Source: CAYYFX01 sp046330135
GTDB lineage: Bacteria; ARS69
Length of the DNA: 64,000 bases
Direction of reading: 5' to 3'
NCBI GenBank assembly: GCA_046330135.1
Contig: JAXLTI010000004.1
Location: forward strand, 124,001-188,000
The notes below the pieces were generated by a model. That model searched no databases. It was not told the DNA's origin and saw nothing but the letters and a program-made list of their open reading frames with translations. A program made the position numbers and the translations under genes. Positions 19,489 through 28,694 of this stretch are shown piece by piece (the stretch's first letter is position 1; every line of letters starts with the position of its first letter).

Positions 19489-20154
19489 CTACGGCGACGA
19501 CGGCGCGTCCTTCGCGGTGGAGTCGCCGAGGTCCTGGTGCGCCGCACGCAGCGCCTTCTCGACGGCCTGGCGCGTGGAGTCCGGCGCCACGTGTCCCGTG
19601 TCCGCCATCGTGCGATGCTCGAGCGCGATCCGGTGCAGGCGTTGCTCCAGCTCGTCGAGCCAGGGCGCGCCCGCCGCGCGTCGCGTCCACTTGTTGCGCG
19701 CGAGGATCCGGCGATCGGGTCCGAGCACGATGTCCACGTCGAGCGACTTCCTCCATCCTTCGTCGGCGGCCGTGGAATCCTCCTGAACGTGGAAGCCGGC
19801 GAGCGGAAGCCCCGAGATCCACGCGTAGAGCTCCGCGTACTCCGGCTCCGAGAGCTTCCCGTACACGGGACCCGCTTGGGCGCCCGAGCGGATGGACCCT
19901 TCGAGGCGGACGTCACCGCCGAGCTGGAGGATCTCCAGCTCCCAGCCCTCGCGCGCGAAGCCCGTGCCCTTGGCCGCCTGGTAGTGGATCATGAGCGCCT
20001 GGGGCCGGTTGCCGAGCATGGCGGTGGCCGCCTGGGCCTGCTCCGCGCGACGCTCCGCCGCTCGGCGGCTCTCGCACCCGCCGAGCGCGATCACGCTCGC
20101 CGCGGCCGCGACGACGGCGACGATCCGTCCCGCGCGTCGGGCGCGGGTGATCAT
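19489..20154 (-). CDS. putative lipoprotein of unknown function
   Basis: The 221-residue product has a lipoprotein signal: basic MITRARRAGR, a hydrophobic stretch, and a lipobox ending LGGC at about residue 27. The mature part starts with an Arg/Ala/Glu-rich helix and has no family I recognise. The ATG at 20154 overlaps the stop of the delta' gene (ATGA), placing it in the polymerase operon by position only. Confidence 0.75.
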   Translation of the reverse strand: MITRARRAGRIVAVVAAAASVIALGGCESRRAAERRAEQAQAATAMLGNRPQALMIHYQAAKGTGFAREGWELEILQLGGDVRLEGSIRSGAQAGPVYGKLSEPEYAELYAWISGLPLAGFHVQEDSTAADEGWRKSLDVDIVLGPDRRILARNKWTRRAAGAPWLDELEQRLHRIALEHRTMADTGHVAPDSTRQAVEKALRAAHQDLGDSTAKDAPSSP

Positions 20155-21461
20155 GCGGCCCCCCCCGAGCCCGGCACGGTCTCCGCCAGGAGCGCCTCCA
20201 CGGCGAAGCGCGGCTCCACGTTCGCCTGGATGTCCTGCAGCGCCACTTCGGTCCGCTCGAAGAGCCGATCCCAGTCCGCCGCGCCCCGGCGCCGGGCGAT
20301 CCGCGCCAGTACGCCCCGGTCGAGACCCGAGAGCGGCTCCACGTCGCCCGCGGACGAGGCGATCACGAGGTCCCGCAGACCGAGCGCGAGGAGGTCCAGG
20401 ATCAGCCGTGCCTCGTCGCGCCGCCCGGCGACGTCCTCGCCGAGCCGCCGGCCGGTCAAGGAGAGACTCCGCAGCAGCTTCCCCTCCGCGATGGCACCCA
20501 GCAGCTCCTGCACGAAGCTCCGCCGCTCGGCCACGTCGAGGCCGCGCAGGGCCAGCGCCTTGCCGGGGCTGCCGCCCGCGAGGACCGCGAGAATCGACGC
20601 CTCCTCCCGCGGAACGTCCTGCGTCTCCACGAGGAACCGCTCCACCGCCGCCACGGGCAGCGCGTCGAAGACGATACGCGCGCAGCGCGAGCGGATCGTC
20701 TCCAGGAGGGTGGCCGGCTCGGACGTCACGAGGATGAGAACGGTTCGGCTGGGCGGTTCCTCCAGCGTCTTCAGGAATGCGTTCTGCGCGGGCTCGGTCA
20801 TCTTGTGCGCGTCGTCGATCACGGCCGCGCGCCACCCGCCGCTCGACGCGCGCGAGAGCAGCGCGGCGATCGTGCGGAAGTACTCCCCGTCCCCCTTCCC
20901 GTTCACCAGCTCGATCCCGAGGCTTCGCCGGTAGAACACCCGCGACGCGCCCGCGGAGAAGAGCGAGCGCGCCACCTCCACCGCCAGGGCGCTGGACTTC
21001 TTCGTGCGCTCCAGCGTGGCGAGCTCCCGCTCCAGGACGTCGGCGAGGGGAATGCCGCGCTTGTTGAGAAGCCTCTCCGGGTTGCGCTGCACCAGATCCA
21101 CGACGTCGACGCCCCGGCCCGGCGCGATCCCTTCGATCCACTCTTCTTCTTCGAGGAGCGCGTACGCCGCGAGCAACGCGTCCTCGTCCAGCCCGCCCCG
21201 GAGGAGATCGCCGCGCCGCACCGGCAGCGGCGCGTCGAGGTCGAGGAAGAGCGCGAAGCGATCGTGCGCGCCGCGGTCGAAGCGCGACCCGTCCTCGGCG
21301 TTCCCCGCCGTCACCAGCTCGCGCGCCAGCGCCACGGCCAGCGTGCGCTTGCCGATTCCCTCGGGCCCGGAGAAGAGGAGCGCGTGCGGCAGGCGCCCCG
21401 ACGACGACGTCGCACGGAGCTGCTCGCGGATCGCATCGTGGCCGAAGAGCTCGCGCGTCAC
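20151..21461 (-). CDS. holB: DNA polymerase III delta' subunit with large insertion
   Basis: The 436-residue AAA+ clamp-loader subunit has Walker A GPEGIGKRT (32-40), Walker B-like AVIDDAHKM (213-221), sensor LILVTSEPATLL and the conserved ETIRSRCARI. Between Walker A and B lie about 175 residues, roughly twice the usual distance. The region contains no cysteines where the Cys4 zinc module normally occurs; it is rich in acidic and helical sequence instead. The GTG start overlaps the stop of holA. Pairing with delta supports the assignment. Confidence 0.88.
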   Translation of the reverse strand: MTRELFGHDAIREQLRATSSSGRLPHALLFSGPEGIGKRTLAVALARELVTAGNAEDGSRFDRGAHDRFALFLDLDAPLPVRRGDLLRGGLDEDALLAAYALLEEEEWIEGIAPGRGVDVVDLVQRNPERLLNKRGIPLADVLERELATLERTKKSSALAVEVARSLFSAGASRVFYRRSLGIELVNGKGDGEYFRTIAALLSRASSGGWRAAVIDDAHKMTEPAQNAFLKTLEEPPSRTVLILVTSEPATLLETIRSRCARIVFDALPVAAVERFLVETQDVPREEASILAVLAGGSPGKALALRGLDVAERRSFVQELLGAIAEGKLLRSLSLTGRRLGEDVAGRRDEARLILDLLALGLRDLVIASSAGDVEPLSGLDRGVLARIARRRGAADWDRLFERTEVALQDIQANVEPRFAVEALLAETVPGSGGAA

Positions 21462-22570
21462 GCCGCCCTCCTCGCTCGCGCCGCGAGCTCCAGCACCAGC
21501 CCCTCGACGACCTCCGCCGCGTCCTCGGCCGCTCCGGTCTTGATGTCCACCTCGGCCTGCCGCAGGCGACCGAGGCTCCAGCGCAACCCCGCGAGGTCCG
21601 GGCCGCGCGCCGCCTCGAAGCGCTTGAACGACGCGAAGGGATGGATCGCGGTCACGTCGTCCGAGCCCTTGCCGAAGAGGCCCGCGTCCCACCCGGACGC
21701 CACGCGGGACTGGAACGCGCGGTAGTCGCGGAAGGCCGGGCGGCCGGCTTCCTCCCAGAGGAGGCGCGCCTGGAGGAGGTGCCGCGCCTGGCGCACGAGG
21801 AGCGTCAGCACCACGAGCGGGTGCGTGCCGGACGCTTCGAGGTCGCGCACCAGCTCGCACGCGGCGGAGCCGTCGCCGCGCGCCACCGCTTCGCCCACGT
21901 CCCACACCGCGTCTTCCTTCGTCTTGCCGACGAGCCGCTCGAGGTCCTTCGCCCGGATGCGATCCCGCTCCAGACAGAACAGGATCGCCTTGTCCAGCTC
22001 GGTGCGCAGCGCTTCCATGTTCGTGCCCGCGCGCGCGAGGAGGAGCCGCGCGGCGTCGGCGTCGAGCTTCTTCCCTTCCTCGACCGCCTTCTCCACCAGC
22101 CACGCCGCGAGGTCCTCGGCCTTCTGCTCGTCGAACTCGAGAACCACGCCGCGGCTGGCGAGCCCCTTGTAACCCCGCACGCGCTTGTCCACGCGATCGG
22201 CCGGATTCTCGCCCGCCGCCACGAAGACGATCGCCCTTCCGGGGCCGAGGCCCGTGTCGAGGGAGGCGAGGAGCCGGTCCGCGTCGTCGCCGGTGAGGAT
22301 GCTCGCGAAGTTGCGCACGAGCGCCACACGCGCGGAGGCGAAGAGGCTCAGCGAGACGACGGGCTCGAGCACCGCGTCGGGGCCGAGGCCGGTCCCGTCG
22401 ATGCGCACGATCTCCGCGCCGGCGGCGTCCGCGAGCGCCCGAGCGATGGAGTCGGCCGCCGTGCGCACGAGGAAGTGCTCGGCCCCGTGCACGAGGTAGA
22501 TGGGCTTCCCGTCGCCCTTGCGGATGCGGGCGAGCTCGGCGCCGAGCTCCTGTTTGCCCTGGATCGGCAT
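21458..22570 (-). CDS. holA: DNA polymerase III delta subunit
   Basis: The 370-residue clamp-loader subunit opens the beta clamp. Recognisable delta features are the N-terminal PIYLVHGAEHFLVRTAAD, the RVALVRNFASI segment, VVLEFDEQKAEDLAAWL, and the C-terminal helical collar with ETHPLVVLTLLVRQ-like sequence. Length is normal for the family. It is the first gene of the holA-holB-lipoprotein stretch, with a GTGA overlap into holB. Confidence 0.92.
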   Translation of the reverse strand: MPIQGKQELGAELARIRKGDGKPIYLVHGAEHFLVRTAADSIARALADAAGAEIVRIDGTGLGPDAVLEPVVSLSLFASARVALVRNFASILTGDDADRLLASLDTGLGPGRAIVFVAAGENPADRVDKRVRGYKGLASRGVVLEFDEQKAEDLAAWLVEKAVEEGKKLDADAARLLLARAGTNMEALRTELDKAILFCLERDRIRAKDLERLVGKTKEDAVWDVGEAVARGDGSAACELVRDLEASGTHPLVVLTLLVRQARHLLQARLLWEEAGRPAFRDYRAFQSRVASGWDAGLFGKGSDDVTAIHPFASFKRFEAARGPDLAGLRWSLGRLRQAEVDIKTGAAEDAAEVVEGLVLELAARARRAA

Positions 22571-22610
22571 CGGTCCTCCGGGACGCGTGAGGCGGACCGA
22601 TGATACCGGA

Positions 22611-23210
22611 TCAGGTGGAACGCCGCCGCAACGCCCGCATCGACTTGCGCAGGATGGGGCGCGTGCGGGAGCGCCGCGCGGCCTCGCGGAAACCCGCCTT
22701 CGCGTAGGCGGACGGCGTGCCGCGCCAGACGAAGGGGTCCGGCGTGTTCTCCATCGTGGCCACGATCGGGTACGCCTCCACGATCTTCGCGCCCCGGCTT
22801 CGCGCCAGCTCCGCCGCCGCCGCGATCGCGCGCGTGCCGACCCCGCGGCGGCGATGGCCCCTCGCGACGAAGAGGCACGAGATGGACCAGACCGGCTCGT
22901 CGTCGATCGGCGCGAGGACCCGCGAGCGCGCGAGGGCGACGTACTTCGCGCGCGGCGCCACCGCGCACCACGCGATCGGCTCTCCGTTCTGGTAGCCGAG
23001 CACGCCGGGGGCCTCGCCGCGCGTCACCAGCGATCTCAGACGTCGACGGTTGCCGCGCCCGCCGTCCTTCTTGCCCGCGTTCCACTCCCGCGGCGAGAGC
23101 CGCCACACCATGCACCAGCACCCGCCGCACGCGCCGCGCGGGCCGAAGAGGCGGACGAGATCGTCCCACCGGTCCGCGGTGAGGGGGTGGAAGGCGAGCG
23201 CCGCCTTCAC
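22611..23210 (-). CDS. GNAT family N-acetyltransferase
   Basis: The 199-residue protein starts at GTG 23210, overlapping the stop of the DNRLRE gene (GTGA). The acetyl-CoA loop is RGHRRRGVGTRAI, followed by the typical helix and a KIVEAYPI strand. A Cys-rich GACGGCWCMVWRLS segment near residues 27-40 is a known feature of one GNAT subgroup. The acceptor substrate is unknown. Confidence 0.88.
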   Translation of the reverse strand: MKAALAFHPLTADRWDDLVRLFGPRGACGGCWCMVWRLSPREWNAGKKDGGRGNRRRLRSLVTRGEAPGVLGYQNGEPIAWCAVAPRAKYVALARSRVLAPIDDEPVWSISCLFVARGHRRRGVGTRAIAAAAELARSRGAKIVEAYPIVATMENTPDPFVWRGTPSAYAKAGFREAARRSRTRPILRKSMRALRRRST

Positions 23211-23968
23211 CGATAGAGGGCCTTGGTGGCGGCCCACGTGGCGGCGTCGATCGTGGTGGGGGCGAAGTACTGCACGGTCAGCATCGGGCGGCTCGCCGGA
23301 GTGGGGAACTCGCGCGAGTCGAATCGCTTCGCGGTCCCGGACGCGCTCTCGTCCCCGAGCAGGATCCAGCCGAAGTTCGGCAGGGCCCCGGTCACCCACG
23401 ACTGCACGTCGGCGATGAGGCGCGCATCCGACCACTGGTACGAGCCGAGCCCCGCCACGCTCGTCGTGGCCGATGCCGTCGCGTCGAAGTCGCCGCCGGC
23501 GGCGCTCCACATCACCGACGGGTAGAACGCATGCGTCCACGTGGCGTCGCCCGGCTGTGCCGGCGCGCCGAGCCCGCCCGGCGTTCCCGCGTCCGATCCC
23601 GCTTCGCCCCAATCCGCCAGCGCGCGGTGCAGCGTCATGGGCACGGCGCCCGAGATGGAGTTCGAGACCGTCAGCGTCAGCCGCGCATCCTGGATCGACG
23701 CGTTGGCCGGAATGCCGCTCAGGTCGAAGCGGAGCAGGCAGCGCCGGCGGAATCCGTCCTGGATGACGCCCGAGAAGAGGTAGATGCCGGCGCCGTTGCT
23801 CAGCGTGCCGGAGTTCTCGTACATCGAGTTGTCGCGCACCGGCTCGAGCTGGACGGTCGAGAGGTCGTGGCGCGCCTCCGCGGCGGTGCCGTGAGCGGGC
23901 GGCGCCGGCTTGGGGCCGAGGGCCAAGAGAGCGCAGAGAAGCACGGGCTGGATGAGCTCGAACACCAC
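23207..23968 (-). CDS. secreted DNRLRE domain protein with C-terminal TWAATKALYR tag
   Basis: The 253-residue protein has an N-terminal signal-like hydrophobic stretch (LIQPVLLCALLALGP). A DNRLRE-type beta-sandwich follows (DNSMYENSGTLSNGAG, RCLLRFDLSGIPANASI, DVQSWVTGALPNFGWILLG), a fold common in secreted and cell-surface proteins. The last ten residues, TWAATKALYR, match the ends of two other secreted proteins in this window (43713 and 44462), pointing to a shared sorting or anchoring signal. It is co-transcribed with the GNAT gene. Confidence 0.85.
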   Translation of the reverse strand: MVFELIQPVLLCALLALGPKPAPPAHGTAAEARHDLSTVQLEPVRDNSMYENSGTLSNGAGIYLFSGVIQDGFRRRCLLRFDLSGIPANASIQDARLTLTVSNSISGAVPMTLHRALADWGEAGSDAGTPGGLGAPAQPGDATWTHAFYPSVMWSAAGGDFDATASATTSVAGLGSYQWSDARLIADVQSWVTGALPNFGWILLGDESASGTAKRFDSREFPTPASRPMLTVQYFAPTTIDAATWAATKALYR

Positions 23969-24046
23969 GACCTCCGAGGGAATCTGCCGGAAACGGGAAA
24001 GACGGCCAGTCTACACGACGGCCCGGGCGCGATTCCACCGGGTCGC

Positions 24047-24112
24047 GCGGCGCCGGTCGCCCCCGCACTGCCTCGCCGCGACGCGCCGGTCGCCCCGCAC
24101 CGCCTCGCCTCG
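24047..24112. repeat. imperfect direct duplication of about 33 bp
   Basis: CGCCGGTCGCCCC recurs at 24051 and 24084 with similar flanks (GCACTGCCTCGC / GCACCGCCTCGC). It lies in the 173-bp non-coding interval between the phosphofructokinase stop and the DNRLRE start. Confidence 0.5.
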
Positions 24113-24141
24113 CGCGCCGCGCAGCGACCCGAGCCCGGCCC

Positions 24142-25335
24142 TCAGCCCTCCGCGGTGACGAGGAACAGACCCCGCCCGCGGAAGGCCTCGTAGATCGGGC
24201 GGAGGCGTTTCGTGTCGTAGTGCTTGCTCACGTCCACGACCTTCTTCTCGCCGACCACGAGCTGGATCGGCACGTGGTCGTAGCGGCCGTTGCGCAGGCA
24301 CACCAGGAGCCCGCTCTGGTTCGCGAGCACGAGGTCGAGCGCGAGGTTGCCGAAGACCATCGGCACGATCGAGTCGATGGCGTCCGGATCGCCGCAGCGC
24401 ACGAGGTAGCCGAGGCGCTGATTCAGGACGTTGACGCGCCGGCCTCCGTTGTGTGCGGGCGAACGATCCTTCAGCGCCGCCGCGACCTTGTCGCCCACGC
24501 CGCCGAGCTTGCGATGCCCGAACTGATCGGCTTCGTCGCTCTCGAACGACATCTCGTCGCCCTTGTGGATGGTGCAGCCCTCGGACACGAGCACCACCGA
24601 GTAGCGGCTGGGGTTGCGGCGCCGGTCCTCGCTCATCAGGTCGCAGAGCCGGTCCAGGTCGAAGGGGTGCTCCGGGATGACGCAGCGATCCGCCGCCCCG
24701 GCCATCGTGGGCAGGAGCGCGGTGAAGCCCGCGTAGCGACCGAACACCTCGATCACCAGGAAGCGCTCGTGGGACCCGGCCGTGGTGCGGAGGCTGTGCG
24801 TGAGCTCGATCGTGCGGGTGACGCAGGTGCTGAAGCCGATGCAGTAGTCCGTGCCGGACACGTCGTTGTCCATCGTCTTCGGAATCGCCACGATCCGCAC
24901 GCCTTCGCGGTGGAGCCGCTCCGCGTAGCTCAGCGTGTCGTCGCCGCCGATCGGAATCAGGAAGTCGACCCCCAGGAACTCCAGGTTCTTCAGCACCTCG
25001 GGAGTGAGGTCGTTGATCTCGTCGGTGTACCGGTCCGCGTAGTGCGCCGGGAGGTTCACGCGCGGCAGCGCGCTCGGGCGCGTCCGCGACGTGTGCAGGA
25101 AGGTCCCGCCGGTCCGTCCGGCGCGGTTCACGATCTCCTCCGTGAGCGCCTGCACCCCCCACGAGTTGTCCGCCTCCGGATCCCGCACGATCTCCACGAG
25201 CCCGGCCCAGCCCCGCCGGATCCCGAGCACGCGGTAGCCCTCGCGCAGCGCCCGGATGGTGACGGCACGGATCGCGGGGTTGAGTCCCGGAACGTCGCCG
25301 CCGCCCGTGAGGATCGCGATCGTCTTCTGTGCCAT
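24142..25335 (-). CDS. 6-phosphofructokinase, pyrophosphate-type residues
   Basis: The 397-residue PfkA-family protein begins IAILTGGGDVPGLNPAIRAV. The phosphoryl-donor motif is IPIGGDDTLSYA and the next catalytic motif is IPKTMDNDVSGTD. The Asp in GGDD and the Lys in PKTxDND are the two residues that classically separate PPi-dependent enzymes from ATP-dependent ones (GGDGS and PGTxDND). The enzyme is thus predicted to be PPi-linked and reversible, though mixed-substrate clades exist. The ATG is preceded by GGAGGCGGAC. It is monocistronic. Confidence 0.88.
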   Translation of the reverse strand: MAQKTIAILTGGGDVPGLNPAIRAVTIRALREGYRVLGIRRGWAGLVEIVRDPEADNSWGVQALTEEIVNRAGRTGGTFLHTSRTRPSALPRVNLPAHYADRYTDEINDLTPEVLKNLEFLGVDFLIPIGGDDTLSYAERLHREGVRIVAIPKTMDNDVSGTDYCIGFSTCVTRTIELTHSLRTTAGSHERFLVIEVFGRYAGFTALLPTMAGAADRCVIPEHPFDLDRLCDLMSEDRRRNPSRYSVVLVSEGCTIHKGDEMSFESDEADQFGHRKLGGVGDKVAAALKDRSPAHNGGRRVNVLNQRLGYLVRCGDPDAIDSIVPMVFGNLALDLVLANQSGLLVCLRNGRYDHVPIQLVVGEKKVVDVSKHYDTKRLRPIYEAFRGRGLFLVTAEG

Positions 25336-25405
25336 GTCCGCCTCCGCCTTCGTCCGCCGGTTTCCGCCTGGAGCGGTCCGACCCCGCACCGCCGTACACG
25401 ATACA

Positions 25406-26737
25406 TCAGGGTTGCTTCACGCGCAGGCGCTGACCGGGGCGCACGGCATCCCCGTTCAGCCCGTTCGCCGCCCGGAGCGAGTCGAGGCTCATCCGATACG
25501 TCTGGGCGATCTGCGCCAGGGACTCCCCGCGAGCGACCGTGTGCATGCGCCACCCGAGCCGCGGCACCTCCACTTCCTCGCAGTACTTCACGATCCCGTC
25601 CGCCATCGCCCGCACGAACGCGTCGCGGTTCCCCTTGACCCGCACCCACTTCACGTCGTTGCGGTTCGAGAGGAACGCCACCTCCATGAGCATCGCGGGG
25701 ATGAAGAGCTGCTTCAGCACCGCGAAGCCGGCCTGCTTCACGCGACGCGTCGGCACGAGCCCGAGCTTGCCGATCTCGTCGTTGACGTCCACGGCGAGCT
25801 GCTGGCTCCGGTCCACGCAGTCGGACTGGCGCAGGTCCACCAGCATGCGTGCGAGATCCTGCCCCGTGTCGCGATCCGTCGGCGGGAGGCCGCCCACCAG
25901 ATCCGCCGAGTTCTCCGCGTCCTCCAGCTCGCGCGTCACGCGGTCGTCCGCGCCCTTGAGCGAGACGAAGAAGATCTCGGTGCCGCGGGCGTCGGCCGCG
26001 GGCGCGGCGTTGAAGTGAACGCTCACGAAGAGGTGCGCGCCCTTCTGCTCCGCGATCTCCCGGCGCTTCCCGAGCGGCACGAAGTAGTCGCCGTCGCGCG
26101 TGAGGGCGGCGCGGAACCCCGGCCGCCGGTCGATCTCCGCTTTCAGCGCTCTCGCGTAGTCCAGCGCGAGGCTCTTCTCCATGAGGCCGTCGCGGTTGCG
26201 GCGCCCGGTGTCCTCGCCGCCGTGCCCGGGATCCACCATGATGAGGAAGTCGCCCACGGCGTCCGGCCCGATGCGACGCTCCACGCGCGGCTTCGGCGCG
26301 ACCGAAGCCGGGCGCTTGACGTCCACGACGAGGCGGTCCGGCATGTCGCCCACCTTCTCCAGCGCGAAGACGTCGAAGCGGGCGGGCACCTCGAGGTCCA
26401 CGACGATCCGCCCGGTGCCCCCGGCCTGCGTCGCCGGCCCGAAGCGGATCTGCTTCACGAGGCCGTCGCCCACCGGGATCGGGTCCGGGTCGAAGGTGAA
26501 CGCCGCCTCGTCCACGTCGATGACGATGCGCGGCGGCGCGCCCAGATCATCGTGCCGGTACGCGCACGGTCCCGAGAGGTCCACCACGATGCGCGTGTGA
26601 TCGGGGTCGGTCCAGAAGCGCGCCGCGCGGAGGTCCACGGCCCCGGCGGGAGCGGCGCAGAGCAGGAGGAGGAGGAGCGTGGCGGCCCGCGCGGCGGCGC
26701 GTCGTGGCCCCGGAGCCGGCGCGGCGCTCTTCCTCAT
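25406..26737 (-). CDS. exported N-acetylmuramoyl-L-alanine amidase (AMIN-Amidase_3-LysM)
   Basis: The 443-residue protein has a signal peptide (ATLLLLLLCAAPAGA) followed by an AMIN-like targeting domain (RFWTDPDHTRIVVDLSG, about 40-140). The zinc amidase domain contains MVDPGHGGEDTG, the next zinc ligand EKSLALD, SVHFNAAP, and the catalytic MEVAFLSNRND. A single LysM motif ends the protein (HTVARGESLAQIAQTYRM). It cleaves the peptide stem from muramic acid in the periplasm, acting in cell separation or wall turnover. The start is set by a basic leader; it diverges from the transporter at 27005. Confidence 0.93.
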   Translation of the reverse strand: MRKSAAPAPGPRRAAARAATLLLLLLCAAPAGAVDLRAARFWTDPDHTRIVVDLSGPCAYRHDDLGAPPRIVIDVDEAAFTFDPDPIPVGDGLVKQIRFGPATQAGGTGRIVVDLEVPARFDVFALEKVGDMPDRLVVDVKRPASVAPKPRVERRIGPDAVGDFLIMVDPGHGGEDTGRRNRDGLMEKSLALDYARALKAEIDRRPGFRAALTRDGDYFVPLGKRREIAEQKGAHLFVSVHFNAAPAADARGTEIFFVSLKGADDRVTRELEDAENSADLVGGLPPTDRDTGQDLARMLVDLRQSDCVDRSQQLAVDVNDEIGKLGLVPTRRVKQAGFAVLKQLFIPAMLMEVAFLSNRNDVKWVRVKGNRDAFVRAMADGIVKYCEEVEVPRLGWRMHTVARGESLAQIAQTYRMSLDSLRAANGLNGDAVRPGQRLRVKQP

Positions 26738-27004
26738 CTCGACGCTCCAGGGAGTCTCGGGGCCGGTCGCACGACGTCGAGCGAAGCCTAGGAACCTCCG
26801 CGACGACGTGTCAAGCGAGCCGCGGCGCCGAGAATCTCGCGCCAGGACGGCGCCCGGCGCCGGGGACGAGCGTTGCGGGGGCCGCCGGCCGCGCCCGGAG
26901 AACCCGATCCGGCGGGCCCGGGTTCCGGCGCATTCGGGGTCCGAAGTCGGCCACCGCGAAACGGCCCGGCGCGCTACTCTCCCGCGACCCCGGAGGAGGA
27001 TGCC

Positions 27005-27973
27005 TTGTCCGAAGACAAGCCGGAGGACGGCCCGTCGCGAATCCGGGTCGTGGTTGCGTTCGTGGCCGTGTATCTCCTCTGGGGCTCCACGTATCTCGCG
27101 ATCCGATTCGCCGTCCAGTCCATGCCGCCGCTCCTCATGGCGGGGACGCGGCACCTCGTCTCCGGGCTCGTCATGCTGGGCGTGGCCCGCGCCCGGGGCG
27201 TGGCTCTGCCCACGCGCCGTCAGTGGCGCGACGCCTCCATCGTGGGGCTCCTCCTGCTCCTCGGCTCGAACGGCACCGTGACCTGGGCCGAGCAGTGGGT
27301 GCCCTCCGCGCTGGCCGCGCTCCTCCTCGCATCGGTGCCGCTCTGGATGGGGCTCATCGGAGGGATCCTGGAGCCGCAGAGCCGGCCCCGCACGCGCGGG
27401 ATCGCGGGGATCATCGTGGGGTTCGCGGGCGTCGCGATCCTGGTGGAGCCGCGCGGCGAGCTGGCCTCGAGCACCCGCGTCTTCGTCGGCGCGCTGAGCA
27501 TCCTCGGCGCGTCGATCTGCTGGGCGTCGGGGTCGCTCTTCGCGCGCCACGCCCGGGTGCCGAAGGACCCCATCCTCACCGTCGCGCTGCAGATGCTCGC
27601 GGGAGCCGCGGGACTCCTCGTGGTGGGCTCGGCCGCGGGCGAGTGGCACCGCGTGCACGTCGACGCGATCACGGCGCGCTCGGCGCTCTCGCTCCTCTAC
27701 CTCATCGTGTTCGGTTCCATCGTGGGCTTCAGCGCGTACTCGTGGCTGCTGCGCGTGGCCGCACCCGCGAAGGTGGCCACCTACGCCTACGTGAACCCGA
27801 TGGTCGCGGTGCTCCTGGGCGCCACGCTCGGCAACGAGCCGGTGGGCGTGCGGACGCTCGTCGCCGCCGCGGCGATCGTGGGCGCCGTGGTCCTGATCAC
27901 GTCGGAACGGAAGATGGCGCCCACGCGGGTGGCCGTCCCCGAGCGCGAGCCGCTCACTTCGTCAGAAGCTTGA
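27005..27973 (+). CDS. EamA/DMT family transporter
   Basis: This 322-residue inner-membrane protein has ten predicted helices in two EamA repeats (first repeat LLWGSTYLAIRFAVQSMPPL; second repeat from about residue 160). It starts at a TTG at 27005, five bases after a strong GGAGGAGGA. No ATG or GTG fits the hydrophobic N-terminus as well. Substrate (drug, metabolite or amino acid export) is unknown. The 3' end overlaps the convergent reductase gene by 20 bp. Confidence 0.85.
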   Translation: MSEDKPEDGPSRIRVVVAFVAVYLLWGSTYLAIRFAVQSMPPLLMAGTRHLVSGLVMLGVARARGVALPTRRQWRDASIVGLLLLLGSNGTVTWAEQWVPSALAALLLASVPLWMGLIGGILEPQSRPRTRGIAGIIVGFAGVAILVEPRGELASSTRVFVGALSILGASICWASGSLFARHARVPKDPILTVALQMLAGAAGLLVVGSAAGEWHRVHVDAITARSALSLLYLIVFGSIVGFSAYSWLLRVAAPAKVATYAYVNPMVAVLLGATLGNEPVGVRTLVAAAAIVGAVVLITSERKMAPTRVAVPEREPLTSSEA

Positions 27974-28595
27974 ACGCGTGGTTCGGGCTCTTCGTGGCGA
28001 AGTAGTGGAGGATCCATACCATCGCGAGCGGCTCCAGATAACGCGAAGACTCGATCCCGCCGAGGTCGATCACGTTCCAGCCGAAGTCCCGGCAGATCTT
28101 CGTCGCCGTCTCCTTGGCCTTCGCGTCGTTGCCGCAGATGGGCATGTCCGGCGGGCCGCCGGGGAACGACGGCCTCACCATGTGCGCGTTGCCGACGCTG
28201 TTGAACGCCTTCACCACGCGCGCGCCCGGCAGCCAGCGCTGAACTCGCTCGCCCGCCGAGTCCTTCGGTCCCACGGCGAGCCCCGGGGGCATCGTGGACA
28301 TGTCCAGCGGGTTCGTGGCGTCGAGGACGACCTTCCCGGCGAAGTTCTTCGCGTCCGCGAGCTTCAGAGCGCTCTCGGTGCCGCTCCAGGCGGTGGCCAG
28401 CACGAGGACGTCGCCGAACGCGGCCGCTTCGGCGAAGGTCCCGGTGGAGGCCTTCGCTCCGGCCGCCTTCGCCCACGCCTTGAGCTTCTCCTGATGCGGA
28501 TCGCGCGAGCCGAGCTTCACGTCGTGGCCGAACGAAACGAACCCCGCGCCGAGCACGCGACCGACGTCGCCGGAGCCGAGCACGCCGACTTTCAT
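27954..28595 (-). CDS. NADP/F420-dependent oxidoreductase-like protein
   Basis: The 213-residue Rossmann protein begins MKVGVLGSGDVGRVLGAGF with the GxGxxG dinucleotide loop and continues with HDVKLGSRDP, where SR suggests NADP. It belongs to the NADPH:F420 reductase/ProC-like group (VVLDATNPLD, VKAFNSVG). The physiological substrate is not evident, and no F420 genes are visible. It converges on, and overlaps, the end of the EamA gene. Confidence 0.87.
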   Translation of the reverse strand: MKVGVLGSGDVGRVLGAGFVSFGHDVKLGSRDPHQEKLKAWAKAAGAKASTGTFAEAAAFGDVLVLATAWSGTESALKLADAKNFAGKVVLDATNPLDMSTMPPGLAVGPKDSAGERVQRWLPGARVVKAFNSVGNAHMVRPSFPGGPPDMPICGNDAKAKETATKICRDFGWNVIDLGGIESSRYLEPLAMVWILHYFATKSPNHAFKLLTK

Positions 28596-28694
28596 GAATA
28601 GCCTCCCGAGGTGGTTGTGAGGGTCGAGGTGGATGGGTAAGCAGTCAGATGATCGACGCCCCGAAGCGGATTCAGGTCCGGCGTCGCCGTGTCG

